A stretch of 64,000 bases of DNA from an uncultured Steroidobacter sp. (GCA_937864115.1 CALMII010000019.1:1-64000); one strand, 5' to 3'; positions 51,757 through 60,745 are shown, counted from the first letter of the stretch. Notes: generated by a model not told the origin, from the sequence alone. Made by a program: numbers and translations.

Positions 51757-53100
51757 ATGAGAAAGGCCTTCAGCGCGCTCACCGCTCTCGTCATGTTCGC
51801 CAGCTTCAGCGCCCAGGCGCAGTTGCCGGAAAAGGTCGGCGATACGCCGGTACCTTCGCTGGCGCCGATCATCAAGAAGACTTCGCCGGCGGTCGTGAAC
51901 ATCGCGACGCGCGGCAAGATCCAGGAAGCGCGCAATCCGCTGCTCGACGATCCGTTCTTCCGCCGCTTCTTCGACGCGCCGAACGTGCCGCGGCAGCGCG
52001 AATTCCAGAGTGCGGGCTCGGGCGTGATCGTCGATGCCAAGAACGGCTATCTCATCACCAATGCGCACGTGATCGAGAACGCCGATGAAATCACGGTGTC
52101 GCTGCAGGACGATCGCCAGGTGAAGGCCGAAGTCGTCGGCAAGGACACGGGTTCGGACGTCGCCGTGCTCAAGGTGCCGGCAAAGAGTCTCACCGCAATG
52201 TCGCTGGCGGACTCTGACAAGGCCGAAGTCGGCGATTTCGTGATCGCGATCGGCAATCCCTTCGGCCTGCAGCACACGGTGACCTCCGGCATCATCAGCG
52301 CGCTCGGCCGCTCCGGCATCAACCCGGAAGGCTATGAAGACTTCATCCAGACCGACGCCTCGATCAACCCCGGCAATTCCGGCGGCGCGCTGGTGAACCT
52401 CGACGGCCAGCTCGTCGGCATCAACACCGCGATCTTCTCGCGCAGCGGCGGCAACATCGGCATCGGCTTCGCGATTCCGTCGAACATGGTGAAGGCCGTG
52501 ATGACGCAGCTCATCCAGTACGGCGAAGTGAAGCGCGGCATGCTCGGCGTGCAGCTGCGTAATCTCACGCCCGCCATCGCCGAGAGCCTCGGCCTCGACA
52601 GCTCGAAGGGCGCGCTGGTCGGTCAGGTGGTCGAAGACTCGCCCGCCGAGAAAGCGGGCATCAAGGCCGGCGACATCATCACGTCGATCAACGGCCGCAC
52701 CGTGTCGAACTCCTCCGAAACCCGCAACCTCATCGGTCTGCTGCGCATCGGCGAGAAAGTGGACATCGGCCTGCTGCGCGACAACCAGCCGCGCCGCGTG
52801 ACCGCCGTGATCGCCGAGCGCGACGACGCCTCCGGCGACCGCGCCGCCGAAGTCCATGCCGCGTTCGAAGGCGCCGCCCTCAGCAATGCCGGCAGCAATG
52901 GCGGCGTGCAGATCCAGAGCGTGGCCGAAGGCAGCCCCGCGGCGGCGAATGGCCTGCGTCCGAACGACGTGATCGTCGGCATCGGTCGCAATCGCATCGC
53001 GAACCTGGAGCAGTTGCGCGCGGCGGTGAAGGACGCGAAGGCGTTTACGGTCACGATCCGCCGCGGGAACGCGACGCTGGTGTTTCCGATTCAGGGATAG
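51757..53100 (+). CDS. degQ: periplasmic serine protease DegP/DegQ (Do family)
   Basis: A 447-aa HtrA protease/chaperone that degrades misfolded periplasmic proteins. A signal peptide (to about SAQAQ) precedes the protease domain with His104 (ITNAHVI), Asp134 (GSDVAVLK) and Ser208 (NPGNSGGALVN), followed by two PDZ domains (MLGVQLRNLTPAIAESLGL, about 260-350, and GGVQIQSVAEGSPAAANGLRPNDVI, about 375-445). LPEKVGDTPVPSLAPIIKKTSPAVVNI is typical of DegQ-like proteins. The ATG at 51757 starts the signal peptide. The symbol degQ rather than degP is a judgement from size and two PDZ domains. Confidence 0.92.
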   Translation: MRKAFSALTALVMFASFSAQAQLPEKVGDTPVPSLAPIIKKTSPAVVNIATRGKIQEARNPLLDDPFFRRFFDAPNVPRQREFQSAGSGVIVDAKNGYLITNAHVIENADEITVSLQDDRQVKAEVVGKDTGSDVAVLKVPAKSLTAMSLADSDKAEVGDFVIAIGNPFGLQHTVTSGIISALGRSGINPEGYEDFIQTDASINPGNSGGALVNLDGQLVGINTAIFSRSGGNIGIGFAIPSNMVKAVMTQLIQYGEVKRGMLGVQLRNLTPAIAESLGLDSSKGALVGQVVEDSPAEKAGIKAGDIITSINGRTVSNSSETRNLIGLLRIGEKVDIGLLRDNQPRRVTAVIAERDDASGDRAAEVHAAFEGAALSNAGSNGGVQIQSVAEGSPAAANGLRPNDVIVGIGRNRIANLEQLRAAVKDAKAFTVTIRRGNATLVFPIQG

Positions 53101-53166
53101 CGGACGGCGGTGAGCGACGAGCGGTGAGCCAGAACGGACGCTGGCTCATCGCTCGTCGCTCGTTGC

Positions 53167-54216
53167 TCATCGCACCATCTCTTCGCACACTGCCGCTCTG
53201 CGCCGCTCCTGCGGCAGCTTCGAAATCCTCTCCACCTCTTCATAGAACCTCGGCAGCTCGCCATGCACCGAGGCCAGCAGCCGCTGAAAGCCGGGCAGGC
53301 AGCCGTGATACGTCGCGGCCGACACCAGATGCGCATTGCCGAGCGCTCGATCGAACCACCCGTCGTAGCCGGCGAAGCCGTTCCACTGCGCACGCAGCTG
53401 CGTGTAGTCGAACTTGAGCTGGCCGAAAATCTCGGCCTTGCGGGCGCGCATGTCGGGTGAAGGCATCTTCGAGGCGTAGAGATCCTTCAGCTTCTCGCGC
53501 GTCGCGAGCAGCAAGTCGATGAACTGCTGTTGCCGTTCGCGCTGGCTGCGCCACGCCTGCATGTCCTGCGCACGGCCACGCTCGTTGAGCCAGCGTTCCA
53601 GGCCGGCTTCTTCGACGGCCGTGGCGAAGGCTTCGTTGAATTCCGAATCGCCGGGAACGTAGACAACCTGGTGCGCGAGTTCGTGAAACAGCGTCGCCGC
53701 GAGCTGCGCGTCGCTCCAGCCCATCATGGTGTTGAGGATGGGATCGCGAAAATGCCCGAGCGTCGAATAGGCGGGAATGCCGGCGATCATGGCGTCGCCG
53801 CCGTGGCTGCGGATCCTGCGGGCATAGCGCTGCGCGCTCGGCTCCTTGAAGTAGCCGCGATAGACGACGCAACCCGCGATCGGAAAACACCAGCGACGCG
53901 GCGCGACGGAAAACTCGTCAGTCGCAAAGACGTTCCAGACGACGTACGGACGGCCGAGATCGGCATAGCTGCGATAGCTGTCGTTGTCGGGCAGACCCAG
54001 TTCGTGCGAGGCGAAATCGCGGGCCGCGGCAACGTATTCCAGCCGTCCGCGCAATTTGTCGGACGTGGCGGGATCGGCGATGACATCGCCGATCGGCTCG
54101 CGCTTCGACACGATCTGCATCTGGCCCTGCGCCGCCTGCAGCAGGTAGCAACCGGACAGGGACGGCGCGCTCAGCAGCAGAATCAGGAGACAGCGTGCAC
54201 TGAGCGACAGGGGCAT
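53167..54216 (-). CDS. putative aminopeptidase (PF10023 type), lipoprotein-like N-terminus
   Basis: A 349-aa exported protein with lipobox-like LSGC (signal LLILLLSAPSLSGC). The family match is strong: YLLQAAQGQMQIVSKREPI, FASHELGLPDNDSYRSYADLGRPYVVWNVFATDEFSVAPRRWCFPIAGCVVYRGYF, and the zinc site LFHELAHQVVYVPGDSEFNEAFATAVEEAG, with HELAH as HExxH and Glu ligands downstream. Members are predicted aminopeptidases of the cell envelope. Confidence 0.88.
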   Translation of the reverse strand: MPLSLSARCLLILLLSAPSLSGCYLLQAAQGQMQIVSKREPIGDVIADPATSDKLRGRLEYVAAARDFASHELGLPDNDSYRSYADLGRPYVVWNVFATDEFSVAPRRWCFPIAGCVVYRGYFKEPSAQRYARRIRSHGGDAMIAGIPAYSTLGHFRDPILNTMMGWSDAQLAATLFHELAHQVVYVPGDSEFNEAFATAVEEAGLERWLNERGRAQDMQAWRSQRERQQQFIDLLLATREKLKDLYASKMPSPDMRARKAEIFGQLKFDYTQLRAQWNGFAGYDGWFDRALGNAHLVSAATYHGCLPGFQRLLASVHGELPRFYEEVERISKLPQERRRAAVCEEMVR

Positions 54217-54285
54217 GGCGAGTCCGGTGAGGAAAGCGCCGATAGTGACGGAAGTGACGAAGGCGACGGAAGAGCGCCCCTCTAC

Positions 54286-54340
54286 CTGTGGGTCAGGCTT
54301 CAGCCTGACTCTCTCAGGCCGGCTAAAGCCGGCCCCACAG
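54286..54340. repeat. REP-like palindrome pair (BIME-like), family R1
   Basis: The variant arm TCAGGCTTCAGCCTGA is paired with GGCCGGCTAAAGCCGGCC, bounded by CTGTGG and CCACAG. It lies between divergent genes, only 30 bp before the cca start, so it may fall in the cca leader. Confidence 0.85.
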
Positions 54341-54369
54341 GAAGACACTCCCCAACTACACTTCCCGGC

Positions 54370-55611
54370 ATGAAGGTCTATCTGGTCGGCGGCGCGGTCC
54401 GCGATGAACTGCTCGGCTTGCCGGTGCGCGAGCGCGACTGGGTCGTCGTGGGCGCACGCCCGGAAGAACTGACCGCAGCCGGTTACAAGCCCGTCGGCAA
54501 GGACTTTCCGGTGTTCCTGCATCCGCAGACCGGCGAGGAGTACGCGCTGGCGCGCACCGAGCGCAAGACCGGGCCGGGATATCGGGGCTTCGATACCCGG
54601 TTCTCGCCCGACGTGACGCTCGAGGAAGATCTCGAACGACGCGACCTGACGATCAATGCGATCGCGAAGGATCCCGACAGCGGCGCGCTCATCGATCCCT
54701 TCGGCGGTCGGCGCGACATCGCCTCGCGCGTACTGCGGCACGTCTCGGCGGCGTTCGTCGAAGATCCGGTGCGCGTGCTGCGCACGGCGCGGTTCGCATC
54801 GCGCTTCGCGTCGCTGGGCTTCGGCATCGCCCCCGAAACGATCGCCCTGATGCGCGAGATCGCGGCGCGCGGCGAACTCGATGCGCTGGTGCCGGAACGT
54901 GTCTGGCAGGAAACGCAGCGCGCGCTGGAACAGGACGCCCCGTGGGTCTTCTTCGAAGTGCTGCGCGAGACGCACGCGCTCAGGATCATCTTCCCGGAGA
55001 TCGATGCGCTGTTCGGCGTGCCGCAGCCGGAGAAATGGCATCCAGAGATCGACTCGGGCGTGCACACGATGATGGTCGTGCAGCAGGCCGCGCGACTGAG
55101 CAGGGACCCGGTCGTGCGCTTCGCGGCCCTCGTTCATGACCTCGGCAAGGGCACGACGCCGCCCGATGAATGGCCGCGACACATCGCACACGAGCATCGC
55201 AGCGCGAAGCTGATCGAATCGCTCTGCACGCGCCTGCGCATTCCCAATACGTATCGCGACGTGGCGGTACAGGTCGGCCGGCATCACCTGCTCGCGCACA
55301 AGGCGCTCGAACTGCGGCCATCGACCTTGCTCGAACTGCTGGAACATCTCGATGCCTTCCGGCGTCCGGAGCGATTCGAACAGTACGTGCTGGCGTGCGA
55401 AGCCGATGCGCGCGGAAGGAAAGGACTGGAGGCGCGCGAGTATCCGCAATCCGAGTATCTGCGTCGCGTACGTGAAGCGGCGGCCAGCGTGCGCCTGAGC
55501 GCGGAGGAACGGGCGGGGATGGATGGACTGCAGATTGCGGAGCGGGTGCGGAAGGAACGGATCGCGCGGTTGTCGTCTCTTGCTGTGGGGCCGGCTTCAG
55601 CCGGCCTCTGA
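54370..55611 (+). CDS. cca: tRNA CCA-adding enzyme (multifunctional CCA protein)
   Basis: A 413-aa class II nucleotidyltransferase that adds or repairs the tRNA 3' CCA. Motifs in order: VYLVGGAVRDELLGL (residues 2-16), RDWVVVG with the catalytic Asp pair region, DLTINAIA, GRRDI, DPVRVLRTARFASRF and EDxxR-like NTase elements, then an HD domain (FAALVHDLGKGTTP, HEHRSAKLIESL). Domain order and length match the E. coli bifunctional enzyme. The last residues (LAVGPASAGL) and the TGA are encoded by an R1 repeat. Confidence 0.95.
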   Translation: MKVYLVGGAVRDELLGLPVRERDWVVVGARPEELTAAGYKPVGKDFPVFLHPQTGEEYALARTERKTGPGYRGFDTRFSPDVTLEEDLERRDLTINAIAKDPDSGALIDPFGGRRDIASRVLRHVSAAFVEDPVRVLRTARFASRFASLGFGIAPETIALMREIAARGELDALVPERVWQETQRALEQDAPWVFFEVLRETHALRIIFPEIDALFGVPQPEKWHPEIDSGVHTMMVVQQAARLSRDPVVRFAALVHDLGKGTTPPDEWPRHIAHEHRSAKLIESLCTRLRIPNTYRDVAVQVGRHHLLAHKALELRPSTLLELLEHLDAFRRPERFEQYVLACEADARGRKGLEAREYPQSEYLRRVREAAASVRLSAEERAGMDGLQIAERVRKERIARLSSLAVGPASAGL

Positions 55612-55643
55612 TTGCAGAAGGCCGGCTGAAGCCGGCCCCACAG
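55583..55643. repeat. REP-like palindrome pair overlapping the cca stop
   Basis: Two full palindromes (GGCCGGCTTCAGCCGGCC and its head-to-head mate GGCCGGCTGAAGCCGGCC) with a 10-bp centre. cca reads into the left unit and stops at TGA 55609-55611 inside it. It is the boundary between cca and the convergent methyltransferase gene. Confidence 0.9.
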
Positions 55644-55656
55644 CAAGAGCAGATCC

Positions 55657-56835
55657 TCAGAGCGATCCGCTGAGATCGCGAACCCCGAAGCCGCGCAGCG
55701 GGTAATCGTAGTTCGCCGTCAGTCCGATCACCTTGAAGCGCTCGCCCATCTCACCCGGCAGCGTCAGCACCATCACCTGCCGCGCCAGCTGCACCCGCTC
55801 GGTCACCGGCTGTTCGGCAATGTTCGCCATGAACGATTCGATGCCGCAGCCGATCAGGAAATGAGCCTGCGTCGTAAAACCGGCGACATTCATGCCGGCA
55901 TCGCTCGCCGCGCTGGCGACGGCGGTGAAATCCACCCACGCGCCGATGTCCTGCACGCCGACATTCATCAGCGGAAGATCGTGAAAGCGATGACGGTAGT
56001 GACACAGCAGCGTGCCTTCGCGACGCTCGGCGCGGTAGTACTCGCGCTGCGGCAGGCCGTAGTCGATGAAGATCGCGGCACCCGCGGCGAGCGCGCCGGC
56101 GAGTCCGGCAATCCACGGCACGAGCCGCAGATTCACCTCGGACAGATAGCCATCGGGAAACGGCTCGCCGTTCGCACGCTCGATCGCACGCACTGCGAGT
56201 TCCAGGGCCGGATCGGCGCGGACTTCCGACCAGTCGAGCCGGCCGAGCTGCCACGTGACGCCGACGGCATTCACCTGCGTGCCGCGGATGCAGAAGCGCT
56301 GCACCGGCAGCGCATCGAGCACTTCATTGGCGACGATGACGCCGCTCAGCGCGACGGGCCACGCGTCCAGCCACTGCACGCGAGAGAGCAGTTCGGGAAC
56401 GCGCGCTGCCAGCGTCTGCTGCTGGCGCTCGCGCAGATCGGCGCTGACTTCGAGAATGAGATAGCGATCGGGCAGGCATTGCTGATTCGCCAGTTCGGCC
56501 AGGATGTCGGCGGCCATCGTGCCGGAGCCCGCACCGAGTTCGAGTACGTCGCCGCCGCCCAGCGTCTGCAGCACTTCGGCACATTGCGAGGCGAGGCAGC
56601 GGCTGAACAGCGATGAAATTTCCGGCGCGGTGACGAAATCGCCCGCGCTGCCGAGCTTGGTCGAACCGGCGCTGTAGTAGCCGAGCCCCGGCTCGTACAG
56701 CGCCATTTCCATGAACCGTTCGAAACTGATCCAGCCGCCGTGCGCGTCGATGGCGTCGCGAATGCGATGCACCAGCCGTTCGCTGTGAGCGATTTCCTCC
56801 GGGGTCAGCGGGGGCAGATCGGCGGCCGCGCTCAC
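55657..56835 (-). CDS. class I SAM-dependent methyltransferase, MidA/NDUFAF7 family
   Basis: A 392-aa protein of the Methyltransf_28 family (PF02636). Signatures: GGWISFERFMEMALYEPGLGYYSAG, GDFVTAPEISSLFSRCLASQ, the SAM-binding VLELGAGSGTMAADIL, LILEVSADLRERQQQTL, GVIVANEVLDALPVQRF and IDYGLPQREYYRAERREGTLLCHYRHRFHDLPLMNVGVQDIGAWVDFTAVA. Eukaryotic relatives methylate an Arg of complex I; the bacterial substrate is unknown. Start at GTG 56835 with GAGG before it; 51 bp from the divergent pteridine reductase start. Confidence 0.9.
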   Translation of the reverse strand: MSAAADLPPLTPEEIAHSERLVHRIRDAIDAHGGWISFERFMEMALYEPGLGYYSAGSTKLGSAGDFVTAPEISSLFSRCLASQCAEVLQTLGGGDVLELGAGSGTMAADILAELANQQCLPDRYLILEVSADLRERQQQTLAARVPELLSRVQWLDAWPVALSGVIVANEVLDALPVQRFCIRGTQVNAVGVTWQLGRLDWSEVRADPALELAVRAIERANGEPFPDGYLSEVNLRLVPWIAGLAGALAAGAAIFIDYGLPQREYYRAERREGTLLCHYRHRFHDLPLMNVGVQDIGAWVDFTAVASAASDAGMNVAGFTTQAHFLIGCGIESFMANIAEQPVTERVQLARQVMVLTLPGEMGERFKVIGLTANYDYPLRGFGVRDLSGSL

Positions 56836-56886
56836 GTTGCCTCGCGTGCTGTTGCAACCAGGGCCAGTTCGGCGAACATTACCGTC

Positions 56887-57633
56887 ATGATTACTTCGGA
56901 CTCTCTTGCGGGCCGTGTCGTGCTCATCACCGGAGCGGCGAAGCGCCTCGGTGCTGCGCTGGCCCGCGGCTTTCATGCGGCCGGCGCCAGCGTGGCCATT
57001 CACCACCATCACTCGGCGGGCGAGGCCGGGCGCCTGCGGGACGAATTCAACACGAGCAGGAAGAATTCCGCCATCGCCATGAGCGCGGACCTGCTCGATA
57101 CGGCGCAGTTGCCGCGCCTGGTCGAACAGACGCTGGCGGCGTTCGGTCGACTCGATGTGCTGATCAACAATGCCTCGACGTTCTATCCCACCACCGTCGG
57201 CAGCATCGAACTCGAGGACTGGGACGATCTGATGGGCACCAACCTGAAGGCGCCGCTGTTCCTGTCGCAGGCCGCGAGGCCGGCGCTGCGCGACGCGAAG
57301 GGACTCATCCTCAACATGATCGACATCCACGCGCAGCGTCCGCTGCGCAATCACCCGGTGTACTGCAGCGCCAAGGCCGGGCTCGCGATGCTGACGAAGT
57401 CGCTGGCGCGCGAACTCGGCCCGGACGTGCGCGTCAACGGCATCGCTCCCGGCCCGATCCTCTGGCCGGAAGGTGGGCTCGATCAGAAGCTGCAGGAGGA
57501 GATCGTCGAGAAAACGCTGTTGAAGCGTCGCGGCGGGCCGGACGACATCGTGCGCACGGCGCTGTTCTTTGCCGTCGATGCGCCGTATGTGACGGGGCAG
57601 ATTCTGGCGGTGGATGGCGGGAGGAGTGTGTGA
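56887..57633 (+). CDS. pteridine reductase (SDR family)
   Basis: A 248-aa short-chain dehydrogenase. NADP-binding VLITGAAKRLGAALARGF (residues 12-29), NNAS (about 96-99), and the active-site Asp (NMIDIHA), Tyr-x-x-x-Lys (YCSAKAGL) define it; ending with TGQILAVDGGRSV. The TGAAKRLG motif and the Asp/His in place of the usual Ser mark pteridine reductases of the FolM/PTR1 type, which make tetrahydrofolate or tetrahydrobiopterin derivatives. folK and folB lie just downstream on the opposite strand, consistent with folate work. Confidence 0.85.
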   Translation: MITSDSLAGRVVLITGAAKRLGAALARGFHAAGASVAIHHHHSAGEAGRLRDEFNTSRKNSAIAMSADLLDTAQLPRLVEQTLAAFGRLDVLINNASTFYPTTVGSIELEDWDDLMGTNLKAPLFLSQAARPALRDAKGLILNMIDIHAQRPLRNHPVYCSAKAGLAMLTKSLARELGPDVRVNGIAPGPILWPEGGLDQKLQEEIVEKTLLKRRGGPDDIVRTALFFAVDAPYVTGQILAVDGGRSV

Positions 57634-57640
57634 TTCCTTT

Positions 57641-57695
57641 TGTAGGTCAGGCTTCAGCCTGACAGTTCTCAGGCCGGCTGAAGCCGGCCCCACAA
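57641..57695. repeat. REP-like palindrome pair (BIME-like), family R1
   Basis: The variant TCAGGCTTCAGCCTGA with GTAGG border is paired with GGCCGGCTGAAGCCGGCC. It fills the gap between the convergent pteridine reductase and folK genes. Confidence 0.85.
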
Positions 57696-57703
57696 GCAGA
57701 AGG

Positions 57704-58186
57704 CTAGACGCGCACTTCCTTCATTTCATGCCCACCCTGATCAAACGCCGCCCATAACTCCCGCATCGTCCGCCGCCGCGTCGGATGCATTCGATCCGGC
57801 GCGATATCCGCCATCGGCTTCAGCATGTAGGGCCGCTTGACCAGATCCGGTCGCGGCAGCAGGTAGCCCGGCTCGTCGCTCACGACATCGTCGTAGAGCA
57901 GGATGTCGAGATCCATCGAGCGCGGCGCCCACTTCGGCGCATCAGGGACCCGTCCGCAAAGCGCTTCGACGGATTGCAGATTCCGGCGCACATCGATCAG
58001 CGAATCCGTCGTGATGAAGCCGAGGACGAGATTGATGAAATCCTCGCCTTCGAATCCCACGGCTTTGTTGCGATACGCCGGAGAAATCGTCAGCGGCGCG
58101 TAGATGCGTTCGAGCGCATCGAGCGCCTTGCGCAGGTTGATTTCCGGCTGGACGTTGCTGCCCGCGGCGACGAAGACCTCAGGCAT
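57704..58186 (-). CDS. folK: HPPK, 2-amino-4-hydroxy-6-hydroxymethyldihydropteridine pyrophosphokinase
   Basis: A 160-aa folate-pathway enzyme transferring pyrophosphate from ATP to hydroxymethyldihydropterin. Motifs: VFVAAGSNVQPEINLRKALDAL, VGFEGEDFINLVLGF, and the HPPK signature WAPRSMDLDILLYDDVV. The start overlaps the folB stop by 8 bp (ATGCCTGA), so the pair is translationally coupled. Confidence 0.95.
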   Translation of the reverse strand: MPEVFVAAGSNVQPEINLRKALDALERIYAPLTISPAYRNKAVGFEGEDFINLVLGFITTDSLIDVRRNLQSVEALCGRVPDAPKWAPRSMDLDILLYDDVVSDEPGYLLPRPDLVKRPYMLKPMADIAPDRMHPTRRRTMRELWAAFDQGGHEMKEVRV

Positions 58187-58541
58187 AGTCCGCCGCCGTG
58201 CGCTCGATCTCGATCCCGACATCGCGCGCGCCGCGAATCGCGCCCTGCTTGTTCAGATGCACCTTCACCCACTGCACGCCGAACTCCGTGACGATGAGCT
58301 TCGCGATCTCTTCGGTGAGCGTCTCGACCAGGTGATATTGCGATTCGCCCACGAAGGCGAGCAGGCGCTTCGAGACTTTCTTGTAGTCGATGGTGTCTTC
58401 GATGCGATCCGTCGCGGCCGCCTTGCGGATGTCGGTCGCCATCTCGATATCGATCACGACCGTCTGCTTGACGCGGCGCTCCCATTCCCAGATGCCGACG
58501 ATGCATTCGACGCTCAGCGCGCTGAGAAAAATCTTGTCCAT
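58179..58541 (-). CDS. folB: dihydroneopterin aldolase
   Basis: A 120-aa enzyme making hydroxymethyldihydropterin from dihydroneopterin. Family features: DKIFLSALSVECIVGIWEWERRVKQTVVIDIEM (start, catalytic Glu in CIVGIWEWE), IDYKKVSKRLLAFVGESQYHLVETLTEEIA (with YHLVETL) and VKVHLNKQGAIRGARDVGIEI (catalytic Lys). Its stop overlaps folK by 8 bp. Confidence 0.95.
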   Translation of the reverse strand: MDKIFLSALSVECIVGIWEWERRVKQTVVIDIEMATDIRKAAATDRIEDTIDYKKVSKRLLAFVGESQYHLVETLTEEIAKLIVTEFGVQWVKVHLNKQGAIRGARDVGIEIERTAADYA

Positions 58542-58589
58542 GGAATCCGGGAGGGGCGTTGAACGAGGGGGCGCAATGATAGACCAGTC

Positions 58590-59618
58590 CTACTGGCCTG
58601 CAGCCGCCGGACGCTTCAAGGTATCCAGCGGCCAGCGCGCCGTGGCGCGGATTTTCAGATCGTCACGTTCGCCGGCGCTGAGACGACGAAAGCCCGCGTA
58701 GGCAATCATGGCGGCATTGTCGGTACAGAACTCGGTCCGCGGATACGACACCTTTACGCCGCGACGCTGGCCGAGTTGCGCCAGCGCCTGTCGCAATGCC
58801 CTGTTCGCGCCGACGCCGCCAGCCACGACCAGCGAGCGAAAGCCCGTCTGTTCCAGCGCGCGATCACACTTGGCCACCAGCGTATCGACCACGGCCTGCT
58901 GAAACTCCGCGGCGACATCGGCGCGCGCGACGTCGTCGAGCTGCTGGTTGCGCAGGGCCACGACCACGGCGGTCTTGAGTCCGCTGAAACTGAAGTCGAG
59001 ACCGGGCCGGTCGAGCATCGGTCGCGGCAGTCGCAACCTGCCCGGCTTGCCGCTGTCCGCGAGCCGCGCCAGCGCCGGGCCGCCGGGGTAACCGAGGCCG
59101 AGGAGCTTGGCGGTCTTGTCGAACGCTTCGCCCGCGGCATCGTCGACGGAAGCACCGATGATTTCGTAATCGCCGATCCCGCGGACCTCGGCGAGCAGGG
59201 TATGACCACCGGAAACCAGCAGCGCGAGGAATGGGAATTCCGGCGGTTCGGCTTCGAGCATCGGCGCGAGCAGGTGTCCTTCCAGGTGGTGCACACCGAC
59301 GGCGGGTTTTCCCCAGGCAAATGCGAGGCTGCGCGCGACCGAGGCTCCCACCAGCAGCGCCCCGACCAGTCCAGGCCCGGCCGTGTAGGCAATGCCGTCG
59401 ATCCCGGCGGGTTCGACGCCGGCATCATCGAGCGCCCCCTGGATCAGGGGCAGGAGTTTGCGGACATGGTCCCGGGAAGCCAGCTCGGGGACGACCCCGC
59501 CGTATTCGGCATGCAGGTCGACCTGGCTGAACAGCCGGTGCGACAGCAGGCCGGCTTCGCCGTCATAGATGGCGGCTGCCGTTTCGTCGCAGGAAGTCTC
59601 GATTCCCAGTACTTTCAT
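58590..59618 (-). CDS. tsaD: tRNA threonylcarbamoyladenosine synthase component TsaD
   Basis: A 342-aa ASKHA-fold enzyme that attaches threonylcarbamoyl to A37 of ANN-decoding tRNAs. Motifs: [57 protein letters not shown] (the metal-binding HLEGH), [13 protein letters not shown] and [15 protein letters not shown]. The ATG at 59618 aligns with the normal N-terminus; the 59645 start adds nine residues. It diverges from rpsU with a 251-bp promoter region between them. Confidence 0.95.
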   Translation of the reverse strand: MKVLGIETSCDETAAAIYDGEAGLLSHRLFSQVDLHAEYGGVVPELASRDHVRKLLPLIQGALDDAGVEPAGIDGIAYTAGPGLVGALLVGASVARSLAFAWGKPAVGVHHLEGHLLAPMLEAEPPEFPFLALLVSGGHTLLAEVRGIGDYEIIGASVDDAAGEAFDKTAKLLGLGYPGGPALARLADSGKPGRLRLPRPMLDRPGLDFSFSGLKTAVVVALRNQQLDDVARADVAAEFQQAVVDTLVAKCDRALEQTGFRSLVVAGGVGANRALRQALAQLGQRRGVKVSYPRTEFCTDNAAMIAYAGFRRLSAGERDDLKIRATARWPLDTLKRPAAAGQ

Positions 59619-59744
59619 GATCTTCGTGGTCGATTCATCGCTCATCCGGGCCGTGCCGCGAACCTGAAGGCGGCATCGGGGAAACCGCCCTCGCCGCGCC
59701 CGCCGGGCGACCGCTCAAAAGCCCGCATTTTCTGCGCTTACCTT

Positions 59745-59773
59745 TTGATTTTCGCCGGCCGCCTCATTAGACT
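59745..59773 (+). promoter_or_regulatory. candidate sigma70 promoter of the rpsU operon
   Basis: TTGATT, a 17-bp spacer and TAGACT, about 96 bp before the rpsU start, in the tsaD-rpsU divergent space. The spacing is ideal and both hexamers match at 4 of 6 positions. Confidence 0.45.
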
Positions 59774-59869
59774 TCCGCGCTCTTCGCCCGCCCCCTCCCC
59801 CCCAGGTTTCCCATTGGAGCGGTTCGCGGCAGGGCAAATCGAGCGGGATTTGGTACACCAGAGGTTGCG

Positions 59870-60124
59870 ATGCCGAGCGTCCGGATTCGAGAAAACGAGT
59901 ACTTTGATGCCGCGTTGCGGCGCTTCAAGCGCGCCTGCGAGAAGGCCGGAGTGCTGACGGAACTGCGGCGCCGCGAATTCTACGAGAAGCCCACCCAGGA
60001 ACGGAAACGCAAGAAGGCGGCCGCCGTGAAGCGCCACCAGAAGCGTTCGAACCGGGACTTCTCCGCTCCGCGCGGTGCACGTCCTGCGGCCCGCCCGGCT
60101 TCGCGCCCGGCCGCCCGCTACTGA
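59870..60124 (+). CDS. rpsU: 30S ribosomal protein S21
   Basis: The 84-aa small-subunit protein S21, first gene of the macromolecular synthesis operon. The core [58 protein letters not shown] is canonical. The C-terminus adds about 13 residues ([18 protein letters not shown], basic) beyond the 71-aa E. coli form, an Ala/Pro/Arg tail seen in some proteobacteria. GAGG precedes the ATG. Confidence 0.97.
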   Translation: MPSVRIRENEYFDAALRRFKRACEKAGVLTELRRREFYEKPTQERKRKKAAAVKRHQKRSNRDFSAPRGARPAARPASRPAARY

Positions 60125-60134
60125 TCGATTCTCT

Positions 60135-60161
60135 CGCCGGCCGGAGTTCTTCCGGCCGGCG
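60135..60161 (+). other. 11-bp hairpin between rpsU and yqeY
   Basis: CGCCGGCCGGA-GTTCT-TCCGGCCGGCG, without a following T-run. In E. coli an attenuating terminator lies between rpsU and dnaG; this stem could attenuate transcription or set an mRNA processing point. Confidence 0.6.
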
Positions 60162-60210
60162 GGTGACGGGCTCTCCCCGTCGCCTTCTCAACAATTCGTG
60201 GATTGCCAGC

Positions 60211-60657
60211 ATGTCTCTCAAAGAGCGCATCACCGAAGACATGAAAGCGGCCATGCGTGCCAAGGACAGCGAACGCCTGGGCACTATCCGCATGATCACG
60301 GCGGCCATCAAGCAGCGCGAAGTCGACGAGCGCATCCAGCTCGACGACACGCAGGTGCTGGCCGTGCTGGAAAAGATGATCAAGCAGCGCAAGGAATCGA
60401 TCGCGCAGTTTTCGAGCGGCGGTCGCGAAGACCTGGTCGCGAAGGAAAACAAGGAAATCGAGCTGCTGCAGACCTACATGCCCGCGCAGCTGTCCGAAGC
60501 GGAACTCGATGCGCTGGTCGCCGACGCCGTCGCCAAGTCGGGCGCGACTTCCATCAAGGAAATGGGCAAGGCCATGGCGCTGCTGAAGCAGTCGGCCCAG
60601 GGCCGCGCCGACATGGGCGTCGTGAGCGCCAAGCTGAAGGCGAAGCTGGGCGGCTGA
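60211..60657 (+). CDS. GatB/YqeY domain protein
   Basis: A 148-aa helical protein of the YqeY family: LKERITEDMKAAMRAKDSERLGTIRMITAAIKQREVDERIQLDD, VLAVLEKMIKQRKESIAQF, RDLVxKE-like EDLVAKENKEIELLQTYMPAQLSEAEL, and a C-terminal ALLKQSAQGRADMGVVSAKLKAKL. It resembles the tRNA-binding tail domain of GatB, but amidotransferase function is not shown. Its position between rpsU and dnaG is common in proteobacteria. Confidence 0.92.
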   Translation: MSLKERITEDMKAAMRAKDSERLGTIRMITAAIKQREVDERIQLDDTQVLAVLEKMIKQRKESIAQFSSGGREDLVAKENKEIELLQTYMPAQLSEAELDALVADAVAKSGATSIKEMGKAMALLKQSAQGRADMGVVSAKLKAKLGG

Positions 60658-60682
60658 CGACCTGCCCTTTATCTTCCTCTTC

Positions 60683-60745
60683 CTGTGGGGCCGGCTTCAG
60701 CCGGCCTCTTTGTCTGAGCCAGGCCGGCTGAAGCCGGCCCCACAA
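60683..60745. repeat. REP-like palindrome pair inside the rpsU-rpoD operon
   Basis: Two head-to-head palindromes (GGCCGGCTTCAGCCGGCC / GGCCGGCTGAAGCCGGCC) with a 15-bp centre, between yqeY and dnaG, where it could stabilise or pause the polycistronic message. Confidence 0.9.
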
